Shown: piece by piece, positions 50,437 to 59,168 of the stretch
Layout: every line of letters begins with the position of its first letter
Numbering within the stretch: position 1 is the stretch's first letter
Assembly (NCBI RefSeq): GCF_001641695.1
Contig: NZ_LSEF01000041.1
Location: 1 to 60,826 of the forward strand
Direction of reading: 5' to 3'
Source: Bradyrhizobium neotropicale
GTDB taxonomy: Bacteria > Pseudomonadota > Alphaproteobacteria > Rhizobiales > Xanthobacteraceae
Length of the DNA stretch: 60,826 nt
Position numbers and translations under genes: made by a program
The notes under the pieces: generated by a model
Told to the model about the DNA's origin: nothing
The model's database searches: none
The model's input: only the letters and a program-made list of their open reading frames with translations

Positions 50437-52527
50437 ATGTCAGAGACCCGCGAAGATACCGGCGCCGCGCCGGCCGACGACAATCCGCTGCTGAAGGCCT
50501 GGGTGACGCCGTTTGCGACCCCGCCGTTCGACGAGATCCAGCCGGAGCACTTCGTCCCGGCCTTCGAGCAGGCCTTCGCCGACCACTCCGCCGAGGTCGC
50601 GGCGATCACCAATGATCCGGCCGCGCCCGACTTCGCCAACACGATCACGGCGCTGGAGCGCTCCGGCAAGCTCCTGAACAAGGTCGCGGCCGTCTTCTAC
50701 GACCTGGTCTCGGCGCACTCCAATCCGGCCATCCTGGAGATCGACAAGGAGGTCTCCTTGCGGATGGCGCGGCACTGGAATCCGATCATGATGAACGCCG
50801 TGCTGTTTGGTCGCATCGCCCAGCTGCACGAAAATCGCACCGCGCTCAATCTCACGCCGGAGCAGCTTCGTCTCCTGGAGCGCACCTACACCCGCTTCCA
50901 TCGCGCCGGCGCCGGCCTCTCCGAGGAGGCCAAGACGCGGATGGCCGAGATCAACGAGAGGCTCGCCCAGCTCGGCACCACCTTCAGCCATCATCTGCTC
51001 GGCGACGAGCAGGAGTGGTTCATGGAGCTCAGCGAGGACGACGGCCAGGGCCTGCCCGACAGTTTTGTCGCGGCCGCCAAGGCTGCGGCAGAAGAGCGCG
51101 GGATGGCCGGCAAGGCCATCGTCACGCTGTCGCGCTCCTCGGTCGAGCCGTTCCTGAAGAGCTCGGGCCGCCGCGATCTCCGCGAGAAGGTTTACAAGGC
51201 CTTCACGGCGCGCGGCGACAACGGCAACGCCAACGACAACAACACGACCATCGTCGAGATCCTGAAGCTGCGAGAGGAGAGCGCCAATCTCCTGGGCTAC
51301 CCGACCTTCGCCGCCTACCGGCTCGAGGACTCCATGGCCAAGACGCCGGATGCGGTGCGGGGCCTGCTGGAGCGGGTCTGGAAGCCGGCTCGGGCCCGCG
51401 CGCTCGCCGACCGCGACGAGATGCAGGCGATGATCACGACCGAGGGCGGCAATTTCCAGCTCGCGCCCTGGGACTGGCGCTACTACGCCGAAAAGCTCCG
51501 CCTGCAGCGCGCCAATTTCGATGACGCCGCGATCAAGCCGTATCTGACGCTCGACCACATGATCGCCGCCGCCTTCGACTGCGCCACACGCCTGTTCGGC
51601 ATTACCTTCGTCGAGCGCAAGGACATCCCCACCTGGCACCCGGACGTCCGGGTCTGGGAGGTCCGGGACCGCGACGGCAAGCACAAGGCGCTGTTCTATG
51701 GCGACTACTACGCCCGGCCGTCAAAACGCTCCGGCGCCTGGATGACCTCGCTGCGCGACCAGCAGAAGCTCGACGGCGAGATCGCGCCGCTGGTCATCAA
51801 TGTCTGCAACTTCGCCAAGGGCGCCGGCGGCGAACCCTCACTGCTCTCGCCCGACGATGCCCGCACTCTGTTCCACGAGTTCGGCCACGGCCTTCACGGC
51901 ATGCTCTCCAACGTGACCTACCCGTCGCTGTCGGGCACCTCCGTGTTCACTGACTTCGTGGAGCTGCCCTCCCAGCTCTACGAGCATTGGCAGGAGCGGC
52001 CCGAGGTGCTGCAGCAGTTCGCCCGCCACTATCAGACCGGTGAGCCACTGCCTGACGACCTGCTCCAGCGCTTCCTCGCCGCGCGAAAGTTCAACCAGGG
52101 CTTTGCCACCGTCGAGTTTGTCTCCTCGGCCCTGGTCGACCTCGAATTCCACACCCAGCCAGCCACGGCGGCTACCGACGTCCGGGCCTTCGAGAAGAAG
52201 GAGCTGGAGAAGATCGGAATGCCCGAGGAGATCTCGCTGCGCCACCGGCCCACGCAATTCGGTCACATCTTCTCCGGCGACCACTACGCCGCCGGTTATT
52301 ACAGCTACATGTGGTCCGAGGTGATGGACGCCGACGCCTTCGGCGCGTTCGAGGAGGCCGGCAACATCTTCGATCCGGCGGTGGCAAAGCGCCTGCACGA
52401 CGACATCTACTCGTCGGGTGGATCGGTCGATCCGGAAGCCGCCTACGAGGCCTTCCGCGGCCGTCCACCGGAGCCCGACGCGCTGCTTCGCCGCCGCGGC
52501 CTGCTCGACGACGCGAAGGCCGCCTGA
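50437..52527 (+). CDS. dcp: M3 family oligopeptidase / peptidyl-dipeptidase
   Basis: The 696-residue zinc metallopeptidase of family M3 has the HEFGHGLHGML motif with H480, E481 and H484, and the third ligand Glu further downstream. Other family blocks are GNANDNNTTIVEILKLREES, FYGDYYARPSKRSGAWM and FSGDHYAAGYYSYMWSEVMD. Dcp releases dipeptides from the C-terminus of peptides in the cytosol; oligopeptidase A is the alternative family member. ATG 50437 starts the protein. Its stop overlaps the DUF1007 ATG, forming an operon with two metal-related genes. Confidence 0.93.
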   Translation: MSETREDTGAAPADDNPLLKAWVTPFATPPFDEIQPEHFVPAFEQAFADHSAEVAAITNDPAAPDFANTITALERSGKLLNKVAAVFYDLVSAHSNPAILEIDKEVSLRMARHWNPIMMNAVLFGRIAQLHENRTALNLTPEQLRLLERTYTRFHRAGAGLSEEAKTRMAEINERLAQLGTTFSHHLLGDEQEWFMELSEDDGQGLPDSFVAAAKAAAEERGMAGKAIVTLSRSSVEPFLKSSGRRDLREKVYKAFTARGDNGNANDNNTTIVEILKLREESANLLGYPTFAAYRLEDSMAKTPDAVRGLLERVWKPARARALADRDEMQAMITTEGGNFQLAPWDWRYYAEKLRLQRANFDDAAIKPYLTLDHMIAAAFDCATRLFGITFVERKDIPTWHPDVRVWEVRDRDGKHKALFYGDYYARPSKRSGAWMTSLRDQQKLDGEIAPLVINVCNFAKGAGGEPSLLSPDDARTLFHEFGHGLHGMLSNVTYPSLSGTSVFTDFVELPSQLYEHWQERPEVLQQFARHYQTGEPLPDDLLQRFLAARKFNQGFATVEFVSSALVDLEFHTQPATAATDVRAFEKKELEKIGMPEEISLRHRPTQFGHIFSGDHYAAGYYSYMWSEVMDADAFGAFEEAGNIFDPAVAKRLHDDIYSSGGSVDPEAAYEAFRGRPPEPDALLRRRGLLDDAKAA

Positions 52528-53165
52528 TGGACATGCGCCGCCTGTTCGGGCTGCTGCTTGGCGCCGGCCTTTCGCTTGCGGCCGGCGCGGCGGAGGCGCA
52601 TCCGCATGTCTGGATCACCGCGACCAGCGAGCTGATCTATGCGGAGGACGGCACGATCACCGGCGTCCGCCACGCCTGGACCTTCGACGACATGTTCTCG
52701 GCCTATGCGGTGCAGGGGCTCGAGGGCAAGACCAAGGGCACCTATACGCGCGAGGAGCTGACGCCGCTGGCGCAGACGAACGTCGAGTCGCTGAAGGAAT
52801 ACGCCTACTTCACGTTCGCGCGCGCCGACGGCAAGAAGGAGCGTTTCCAGGAGCCGGTCGACTACTTCCTCGACTACAAGGATACGGTCCTGACCCTGCA
52901 CTTTACGCTGCCGCTGAAGATTCCGGTCAAGTCCAAGCAGCTGGTGCTGGAGGTGTTCGACCGTTCCTTCTTCATCGATTTCCAGATGGCCAAGGACAAC
53001 CCGGTCAAGCTGGTTGGCGCGCCCGCCGGTTGCCAGATGAAGCTGGAGCGGCCGGGCGACGGCTCCGCCACCGCCCAGAAGCTCAATGAGCAGACCTTTA
53101 TCAACGGCGAGAACACCAATTTCGGCATGATGTTCGCCAACAAGATCACGGTGGATTGCCCTTGA
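52527..53165 (+). CDS. DUF1007 exported protein
   Basis: The 212-residue protein has a signal peptide (RLFGLLLGAGLSLAAGAAEA) and the DUF1007 start HPHVWITATSEL of the mature form. HAWTFDDMFSAYAVQGL and FARADGKKERFQEPVDYFLDY are family blocks. DUF1007 proteins are linked by neighbourhood to NicO-type metal transporters, as here, and may bind metal at the N-terminal HPH. The ATG is in the TGATG overlap with the peptidase stop. Its stop codon overlaps the transporter start. Confidence 0.9.
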   Translation: MDMRRLFGLLLGAGLSLAAGAAEAHPHVWITATSELIYAEDGTITGVRHAWTFDDMFSAYAVQGLEGKTKGTYTREELTPLAQTNVESLKEYAYFTFARADGKKERFQEPVDYFLDYKDTVLTLHFTLPLKIPVKSKQLVLEVFDRSFFIDFQMAKDNPVKLVGAPAGCQMKLERPGDGSATAQKLNEQTFINGENTNFGMMFANKITVDCP

Positions 53166-54295
53166 TCGGTCGTCCTCATTCCCGACTGACGCGTGGGCTC
53201 GTCGCCTGCGCTGTGGTTTTCCTCGTCGTGGGCGTGGCGGATGCCGCGCTTCACGATCTCCTCGCGCAGAATCCGTTTGGTGCGCCGCGCCCCGCGCAGG
53301 CTGCCCAGCCCGAGGCCGGCGGCATCATCGGCTGGTTGCTGGCCAAGCAATCGGAATTCTACCGTCAGATGTCGGCGACCATCCGCGCCGCCAAATCCGA
53401 CGGCTCGGCGGTGTGGACGCTGCTTGCGATCTCCTTCGCCTACGGCATCTTCCATGCGGCCGGTCCGGGTCACGGCAAGGCGGTGATTGCCTCCTATCTC
53501 GTCGCCAACCGCGAGACCGCGCGGCGCGGCATCGCGCTGTCGTTTGCCTCGGCGCTGATGCAGTCGCTGGTGGCGATCCTCATCGTCGTCATCTCGGCCT
53601 GGGCGCTGAATGCGACCGCGAAAACCATGTGCAAGGCGGAGGGGGCGATCGAGATTGTGAGCTACGCGCTGATCGCGGCGTTCGGCCTGCGCCTCGTCTG
53701 GGTCAAGGGCGGCGCCTTCATTCGCACGCTCCAGGCGGCCCAGCCGGTGCCGGCGATCGCAGGCGTCCCGCATCAGCATGATCACGACCATCACCACCAT
53801 CACGATGCGCATGATCATCAGGGCCATGATCACGGCCATGATCATGACCAGGGCCATGGCCATGGTCACGCCCATCACCACCACGGTCATGACCACGTTC
53901 ATGACGAGCATTGCGGCCACTCCCACGGCCCCGCGCCGAGCGAGCTGGCCGGGCCCGGCGGCTGGCGGCGCGGGTTCGCCGCGATCCTCACCGTCGGCAT
54001 CCGTCCGTGCTCGGGCGCGATCCTGGTCCTGGTGTTCGCGCTTGCCCAGGGCCTGTTCTGGGCCGGCATCGCCGCGACCTTCCTGATGGGGCTCGGCACC
54101 GCAATCACGGTCGCGGCCATCGCCGTCGTCGCCGTCTCCGCCAAGGACGTCGCCGGTCGCCTCAGCGGCGCGCGTGACGGCAGGGGCGCCCTGTTTATGC
54201 ACGGCATCGAATTCGCCGCCGCCGGTCTCGTTCTGTTGTTCGGCGCAGGCCTGTTGTTCGGCTACATCGCCGCCGAACGAACGACGTGTTTTTGA
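53162..54295 (+). CDS. NicO/RcnA-type nickel-cobalt (or zinc) transporter with His-rich loop
   Basis: The membrane protein of about 377 residues has six helices. The first loop motif is YGIFHAAGPGHGKAVIASYL, and GIRPCSGAILVLVFALAQG is the second family motif. A central loop of about 55 residues near 207-262 is dominated by His, Asp and Gly and should bind metal. RcnA-type proteins export nickel or cobalt. The start is a TTG: either 53162 in a 4-bp overlap with the DUF1007 stop or 53156. The link with DUF1007 is typical. The metal cannot be read from the sequence. Confidence 0.88.
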   Translation: MIGRPHSRLTRGLVACAVVFLVVGVADAALHDLLAQNPFGAPRPAQAAQPEAGGIIGWLLAKQSEFYRQMSATIRAAKSDGSAVWTLLAISFAYGIFHAAGPGHGKAVIASYLVANRETARRGIALSFASALMQSLVAILIVVISAWALNATAKTMCKAEGAIEIVSYALIAAFGLRLVWVKGGAFIRTLQAAQPVPAIAGVPHQHDHDHHHHHDAHDHQGHDHGHDHDQGHGHGHAHHHHGHDHVHDEHCGHSHGPAPSELAGPGGWRRGFAAILTVGIRPCSGAILVLVFALAQGLFWAGIAATFLMGLGTAITVAAIAVVAVSAKDVAGRLSGARDGRGALFMHGIEFAAAGLVLLFGAGLLFGYIAAERTTCF

Positions 54296-54306
54296 GCGGA
54301 GCTCTC

Positions 54307-54446
54307 GTGCCCCGGACGCAGCGCAGCGTCCCTTCGACGATGCGCTGCAGAGCCGGGGCCCATTTCCCCGCGCAGTCGCGTGTGGCCTTCTGGGTCCCGG
54401 CTCTGCACCACAACGCCAAGAGCGTTGCAGTGCGTCCGGGACACGA
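54307..54446. repeat. Long inverted repeat between convergent genes (R6)
   Basis: GTGCCCCGGACGCA (54307-54320) pairs with TGCGTCCGGGACAC (54433-54446) with one mismatch, and inner arms such as GCTGCAGAGCCGGG and CCCGGCTCTGCA add further stems. It separates the NicO and MAPEG genes. The sequence differs from the 104-bp family. Confidence 0.75.
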
Positions 54447-54465
54447 TGTTGCGCTTGGTCGAAAC

Positions 54466-54864
54466 TCACACCGGCAGAAACCGCTTCAGCGCCGGCATGA
54501 AGAAGATCCCGAGATTGATCGCAAAGCCGATGCTCCAGAGGATCGAGCGCAGCGTCGGGCGGTTGCCGAGATAGGTCAGCACGTAGGCGACCCGCACGAT
54601 CAGGAACAGCACGGCGAGCTCGTCGATCAGGCGCTGCGGCGAATCGCGGAATTCGGCGAGCAGCACCGCGAAGGCGAAGAACGGGAAGGTCTCGATGCCG
54701 TTCTGGTGCGCGCCGAGCGCGCGCTGCGAGAGGGAGTCCTCAAAGAAGGCGGGGTCGCGCGGCCGGGAATTGTCGAAGCGGCGAAACCTGATCCATTTGA
54801 TCGAGACGATCGTCGCCTGGTAGAGCAGCAGCGCTCCAAGAACGCACCATTCCGCGAGTGTCAT
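54466..54864 (-). CDS. MAPEG family membrane protein
   Basis: The 132-residue protein has four helices and the MAPEG pattern: RALGAHQNGIETFPFFAFAVLLAEF near residue 48 and AYVLTYLGNRPTLRSILWSIGF near 93. MAPEG proteins are glutathione- or lipid-linked membrane enzymes; bacterial members of this branch have no assigned substrate. ATG 54864; the frame upstream is unlikely to be coding. It is divergent from ferrochelatase. Confidence 0.88.
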   Translation of the reverse strand: MTLAEWCVLGALLLYQATIVSIKWIRFRRFDNSRPRDPAFFEDSLSQRALGAHQNGIETFPFFAFAVLLAEFRDSPQRLIDELAVLFLIVRVAYVLTYLGNRPTLRSILWSIGFAINLGIFFMPALKRFLPV

Positions 54865-54947
54865 CGGTCCTCCCCCGCTTGGGGGCGACCCTAGCCAAAT
54901 CGGGCTCATCTTGACAAGTTCGGCGCAACGCGCGACCCACGGACGCC

Positions 54948-55985
54948 ATGACGACCGTTGTCCCCACTGAGACCGCGAAGCCCGCCGTGCAAGCGAGCCT
55001 GCCGCGCGTCGGCGTGCTCCTGATCAATCTCGGTACGCCCGATACGGCCGACGCTCCGGGCGTCCGGGTCTACCTGAAGGAGTTTCTCTCGGATCCCCGC
55101 GTGATCGAGGACCAGGGCCTGGTCTGGCAGTTCGTGCTCAACGGCATCATCCTGCGCCGGCGGCCGCGCACCAAGGCGCTCGACTACCGCAAGATATGGA
55201 ATAACGAGAAGAACGAATCGCCGCTGAAGACGATCACACGCTCGAAGAGCGAGAAGCTCGCCTCCGCATTATCGGACCGCGCGCACGTCGTCGTGGATTG
55301 GGCGATGCGCTACGGCAATCCCTCGATCCGCTCGGGCATCGACGCCCTGATCGCGAAGGGATGCGAGCGCATCCTCGCCGTTCCCCTCTATCCGCAATAT
55401 TCCGCCTCGACCTCGGCGACCGTCTGCGACGAGGTGTTCCGTGTGCTCGCCCGCCTGCGCGCGCAGCCGACGCTGCGGGTGACGCCGCCTTATTACGAGG
55501 ACGAGCCCTATATCGAGGCGCTCGCGACTTCGATCGAGGCGCACCTTGCCACGCTGCCGTTCAAGCCGGAGCTGATCGTCGCCTCCTTCCACGGCATGCC
55601 GAAATCCTATGTCGACAAGGGCGATCCCTATCAGGACCATTGCGTCGCCACGACCGAGGCGCTGCGCCGCCGGCTCGGGATGGACGCATCGAAACTGCTG
55701 CTGACCTTCCAGTCCCGCTTCGGCAATGACGAGTGGCTGCAGCCCTACACCGACAAGACCATGGAGCGCCTCGCCAAGGAGGGTGTGCGCCGCATCGCGG
55801 TGGTGACGCCGGGCTTTGCCGCCGACTGCCTGGAGACGCTGGAGGAGATCGCGCAGGAGAATGCCGAGATCTTCAAGCACAATGGCGGCGAGCAGTTTGC
55901 CGCGATCCCCTGCCTCAACGACAGCGAGCCTGGCATGGACGTGATCCGCGCCCTGGTGCTGCGCGAGTTGCAGGGTTGGATCTGA
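54948..55985 (+). CDS. hemH: Ferrochelatase
   Basis: The 345-residue enzyme inserts ferrous iron into protoporphyrin IX, the last step of haem synthesis. NLGTPD at the N-terminus, AVPLYPQYSASTSATVCDEV, SFHGMPKSYVDKGDPY with metal-binding H215, and TPGFAADCLETLEEI with the conserved Glu are all present. It carries a somewhat long N-terminus. The ATG at 54948 lacks a strong ribosome site. The next gene starts 4 bp after its stop. Confidence 0.97.
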   Translation: MTTVVPTETAKPAVQASLPRVGVLLINLGTPDTADAPGVRVYLKEFLSDPRVIEDQGLVWQFVLNGIILRRRPRTKALDYRKIWNNEKNESPLKTITRSKSEKLASALSDRAHVVVDWAMRYGNPSIRSGIDALIAKGCERILAVPLYPQYSASTSATVCDEVFRVLARLRAQPTLRVTPPYYEDEPYIEALATSIEAHLATLPFKPELIVASFHGMPKSYVDKGDPYQDHCVATTEALRRRLGMDASKLLLTFQSRFGNDEWLQPYTDKTMERLAKEGVRRIAVVTPGFAADCLETLEEIAQENAEIFKHNGGEQFAAIPCLNDSEPGMDVIRALVLRELQGWI

Positions 55986-55989
55986 GCCC

Positions 55990-56967
55990 ATGAACCGCCG
56001 CGAGCTCTTCGCGCTTCTCGGGATGATCACCACGCTGCCGCGCGCGGCACTGGCGCAGCAGCCGGGCGCGACGCGCCGGCTCGGCGTGCTATCGGTCACG
56101 GCCGACGACGATGCGGCCGGGCAGACGCGCGGTGCCATCTTGGTCGAGGCGCTGGCCAGCCATGGCTGGAAGGAGCAGGCCAATTTGCGGATCGACTGGC
56201 GCAGCGGCGGCGGCGACCGGGAGAGGATCGCGCGGCTCGCCGACGAACTGGTCGCGCTCAAGCCGGACATCCTGCTCGCGGTCGGCACGCCCTCGGTCGA
56301 GGAGCTGCACAGGCGCACGGCGACGACGCCGATCGTGTTCGCCGTAGTCACCGATCCCGTCAGCCAGGGTTTTGTCAAAAACCTCGCCCATCCCGGCGGC
56401 AACATCACCGGCTTCACCGATTTTGACGGCCCGATGGCCGGCAAATGGCTGGAGATGCTCGCGCAGATCACGCCAAAGGTCTCCCGCGTCTCCGTCGTCT
56501 ACAATCCCGCCACCGCGCCGTTCGCCGGCCTCATGCTGCAGACGATCGAGGATGCAGGCCGCGCGCTTCGCGTGACGGTCGAGGCGGCGCCGGTGCATGA
56601 CGATGCTTCCATCGCCGCGCTGGCCTCGCGCAAGGATGGCGGTCTCCTGGTGCTGCCGGACTTCTTCACCATGGCCAACCGCGCGCGTCTGCTGGCGGCG
56701 ATCGCCGAAGCACGCGTGCCTGCGGTGTTCTGGAGCAGCACCTTCGTCGAGGAGGGCGGGCTGATGTCCTACAGCACCGACAGCGCCGAGCAGGTGCGCC
56801 GTGCCGCCTCCTATATCGATCGCATCCTTCGGGGAGCGCAGCCCGCCGACCTCCCGGTGCAGAATCCCACCAAATTCGAGCTCGCCTTCAACCTGAAGAC
56901 GGCCAAGGCGATCGGCGTCACCATCCCCGCCCACCTGCTCGCGACCGCGAACGACGTGATCGAATAG
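55990..56967 (+). CDS. ABC transporter substrate-binding protein, ABC_sub_bind (PF04392) family
   Basis: The 325-residue exported protein has signal RRELFALLGMITTLPRAALAQ. The TrpX/YtjA-like pattern is visible: LGVLSVTADDD, DWRSGGGDRERIARLADELV, IVFAVVTDPVSQGFVKNLAHPGGNITGF and GLMSYSTDSAEQVRRAA. This family is multiplied in Bradyrhizobium, mostly as orphans without permease genes. It may be cotranscribed with hemH (4-bp gap), but a functional link is not evident. Confidence 0.88.
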   Translation: MNRRELFALLGMITTLPRAALAQQPGATRRLGVLSVTADDDAAGQTRGAILVEALASHGWKEQANLRIDWRSGGGDRERIARLADELVALKPDILLAVGTPSVEELHRRTATTPIVFAVVTDPVSQGFVKNLAHPGGNITGFTDFDGPMAGKWLEMLAQITPKVSRVSVVYNPATAPFAGLMLQTIEDAGRALRVTVEAAPVHDDASIAALASRKDGGLLVLPDFFTMANRARLLAAIAEARVPAVFWSSTFVEEGGLMSYSTDSAEQVRRAASYIDRILRGAQPADLPVQNPTKFELAFNLKTAKAIGVTIPAHLLATANDVIE

Positions 56968-57020
56968 GCTGGTAGTGCTGCGTCTCTGACGTCCGATTCG
57001 CTCAAGGTCATTCAGGGGAC

Positions 57021-57126
57021 GTCATTGCGGGGCGCGACGAAGTCGTCAGCCCGGAATCCATTCATCCGCGTACCCTGTGGCCCGATGGATTCCGGGCTCC
57101 CTCGCTCCGCTCGGGCCCGGAATGAC
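57021..57126. repeat. 104-bp palindromic repeat (R4) in the spacer before the SPFH gene
   Basis: GTCATTGCGGGGCGCG at the left end and GGGCCCGGAATGAC at the right end, with the inner GCCCGGAATCCATTCATC and CGATGGATTCCGGGCTC, mark a member of the R2/R3/R5 family. The rest of the 362-bp spacer (56968-57329) shows no gene; the SPFH promoter should lie after 57126. Confidence 0.82.
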
Positions 57127-57329
57127 GAAATGGACTCTCGCAACGCTAGGCTGCGCTCGCGCGCTTTCAAGAGAGTCCTTGCAAATAGTTAATCCCCGCG
57201 GTTCCCGCTCTGTACTTCTTGTGGCGAGCTCGGCGGGCGCCGACGTGAATTCGTGCCGCTGAACCGGTAGGGTAGCCATACCGACCAATGGGAGCTGCGG
57301 GGAAGGCGTTTTCCCGCCTTGGAGGAGCT

Positions 57330-58325
57330 ATGAGCGGTTTCGATATTTTCGCGATTGTTCTGGTTTTGCTTGTCATCGTCACGCTGCTTGCCGGCGTAAA
57401 GACGGTGCCGCAGGGCTATGATTGGACCATCGAACGGTTCGGCAAATACACCCAGACCCTGAGCCCCGGGCTCAATCTGATCGTGCCCTATTTCGATCGC
57501 GTCGGGCGCAAGATCAACATGATGGAGCAGGTGATCAACATCCCCGAGCAGGAGGTGATCACCAAGGACAACGCCACCGTGACGGTGGACGGCGTCGCCT
57601 TCTTCCAGGTGTTCGACGCCGCGAAGGCGAGCTACGAGGTTGCCAACCTCACCCAGGCGATCACGGTCCTGACCATGACCAACATCCGTTCGGTGATGGG
57701 TTCGATGGATCTCGACCAGGTGCTGTCGCATCGCGACGAGATCAACGAGCGCCTGTTGCGCGTCGTCGACGCCGCGGTCTCGCCGTGGGGCGTCAAGGTC
57801 AACCGCATCGAGATCAAGGACATCGTGCCGCCGGCCGACCTCGTCGAGGCGATGGGCCGGCAGATGAAGGCCGAGCGCGTCAAGCGCGCCGACATTCTGG
57901 CTGCCGAAGGCCAGCGCCAGTCCGAGATCCTGCGCGCCGAGGGCGCCAAGCAGGGCCAGATCCTTCAGGCTGAAGGCCGCCGCGAGGCCGCCTTCCGCGA
58001 CGCCGAAGCGCGTGAGCGTCTCGCCGAAGCCGAGGCCAAGGCGACCCAGGCGGTGTCGGAAGCCATCGCCAAGGGCGACGTCGCGGCGTTGAACTATTTC
58101 ATCGCCGACAAATATATAAAGGCGTTCGGCGGGTTCGCTGACGCGCCGAACCAGAAGGTCATCATGCTGCCGATGGAGGCCGTGAGCCTGCTCGGTTCGC
58201 TCGCCGGCATCGGCGAGATCGCGAAGGCAACGTTCGGCGAAAGCGCGGCATCCGCCGTCGCGGCCGCTCGCCGCGGCTCGGTGCCGACGTCGGGCCCGAC
58301 GCCGCCTTCGGTCCCGCCGCAGTAA
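57330..58325 (+). CDS. qmcA: SPFH/stomatin-like membrane protein, QmcA type
   Basis: The 331-residue protein starts at ATG 57330 with GGAGGAG 3 nt upstream. One N-terminal helix (IFAIVLVLLVIVTLLAGVKT) is followed by the SPFH domain: GYDWTIERFGKYTQTLSPGL, then VINIPEQEVITKDNATVTVDG. A coiled coil rich in Ala, Glu and Arg runs from about residue 175 to 255, and the tail is Pro/Ser-rich. Such proteins form large membrane assemblies. It pairs with the NfeD gene 24 bp downstream, a standard operon. Confidence 0.93.
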   Translation: MSGFDIFAIVLVLLVIVTLLAGVKTVPQGYDWTIERFGKYTQTLSPGLNLIVPYFDRVGRKINMMEQVINIPEQEVITKDNATVTVDGVAFFQVFDAAKASYEVANLTQAITVLTMTNIRSVMGSMDLDQVLSHRDEINERLLRVVDAAVSPWGVKVNRIEIKDIVPPADLVEAMGRQMKAERVKRADILAAEGQRQSEILRAEGAKQGQILQAEGRREAAFRDAEARERLAEAEAKATQAVSEAIAKGDVAALNYFIADKYIKAFGGFADAPNQKVIMLPMEAVSLLGSLAGIGEIAKATFGESAASAVAAARRGSVPTSGPTPPSVPPQ

Positions 58326-58349
58326 CGGGATCATTCAAGAGGTCGTGTC

Positions 58350-58793
58350 ATGACCGACATGTTCGTTTCGCTCGGTGCCTGGAACTGGCTGATCTTCGGC
58401 TTCATCCTGATGGCGCTGGAGGTGTTCGCGCCGGGCGTGTTCCTGTTCTGGCTCGGGCTGGCGTCCCTGCTGGTCGGCCTCGTCTCGTTCGTCGTTCATC
58501 CGTCCTGGCAGGCGCAGCTTCTGATGTTCGCGGTGTTCGCCGTGGCCGCTGTGCCGGTGTGGCGACGCCTCGCCCGGGCGAAGACGGATGCAGGCGCCAG
58601 CCCCTTCCTCAACAAGCGCACCGAGGCGCTTCTGGGCCGCGAGTTCACGCTGGAGAAGCCGATCATCGACGGCTCCGGCACCGTCCGCATCGGCGACACC
58701 GTCTGGCGTGTCGCCGGTCCGGATACGCCGGCCGGCACCAGGGTGAAGGTGGTGCAGGTGGACGGTGCGAATCTGACGGTGGCCGCAACGTGA
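58350..58793 (+). CDS. NfeD family protein
   Basis: The 147-residue short NfeD has three membrane helices in the first 75 residues (WNWLIFGFILMALEVFAPGV and FLFWLGLASLLVGLVSFVV) and the C-terminal OB-fold domain (GREFTLEKPIIDGSGTVRIG, then WRVAGPDTPAGTRVKVV). NfeD proteins anchor or regulate SPFH proteins; here the partner is the gene upstream. A gene remnant in the same frame follows its stop. Confidence 0.93.
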   Translation: MTDMFVSLGAWNWLIFGFILMALEVFAPGVFLFWLGLASLLVGLVSFVVHPSWQAQLLMFAVFAVAAVPVWRRLARAKTDAGASPFLNKRTEALLGREFTLEKPIIDGSGTVRIGDTVWRVAGPDTPAGTRVKVVQVDGANLTVAAT

Positions 58794-58937
58794 GGACTCG
58801 CCGCGCTGTCGGCGCATGGCGACGAGGCGCAGACTCCGGAGATCATGCTGCTGTGCGGCTTCTATCGCACGGTGTCGTATCTGGCGAACGGCCTGCGGCT
58901 GCCTGAGGAGAAGGCGGCGCGATTTCCGTCGGTCTAA
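58794..58937 (+). pseudogene. C-terminal remnant of an unidentified gene
   Basis: The frame directly after the NfeD stop reads LSAHGDEAQTPEIMLLCGFY, then RTVSYLANGLRLPEE, and ends at TAA 58935. It has the look of the C-terminus of a conserved protein (balanced composition, no rare codons) but has no start or ribosome site. I cannot name the parent family. It may be what is left after a deletion next to a repeat. Confidence 0.4.
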
Positions 58938-58941
58938 CCAC

Positions 58942-59021
58942 CGTCATTGCGAGCGTAGCGAAGCAATCCAGAGTCTTTCCGCGGAGACAGTCTGGATTGC
59001 TTCGCTGCGCTCGCAATGACG
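58942..59021. repeat. Near-perfect 80-bp hairpin repeat (R7)
   Basis: CGTCATTGCGAGCG and CGCTCGCAATGACG at the ends, with AGCGAAGCAATCCAGA and TCTGGATTGCTTCGCT inside, give a stem of about 30 bp with a short loop. Repeats of this type are widely dispersed in Bradyrhizobium intergenic DNA, as I recall. Confidence 0.85.
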
Positions 59022-59053
59022 TTGGGGGGCAGATGAGCGCCACATCTTTCGCT

Positions 59054-59159
59054 GTCATTCCGGGGCGCGCCACTTGGCGCGAGCCCGGAATCCATGGTGA
59101 AACAAACTCTGCGGCATGATGGATCCCGGGCTCATCGCTTCGCGATGCCCCGGGATGAC
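59054..59159. repeat. 104-bp palindromic repeat (R5) before kdsD end
   Basis: GTCATTCCGGGGCGCG at the left and CCCCGGGATGAC at the right, with GAGCCCGGAATCCAT and ATGGATCCCGGGCTC inside, mark the fourth member of the R2/R3/R4 family. It sits between the convergent NfeD remnant and kdsD. Confidence 0.85.
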
Positions 59160-59168
59160 GGAGAAAGT

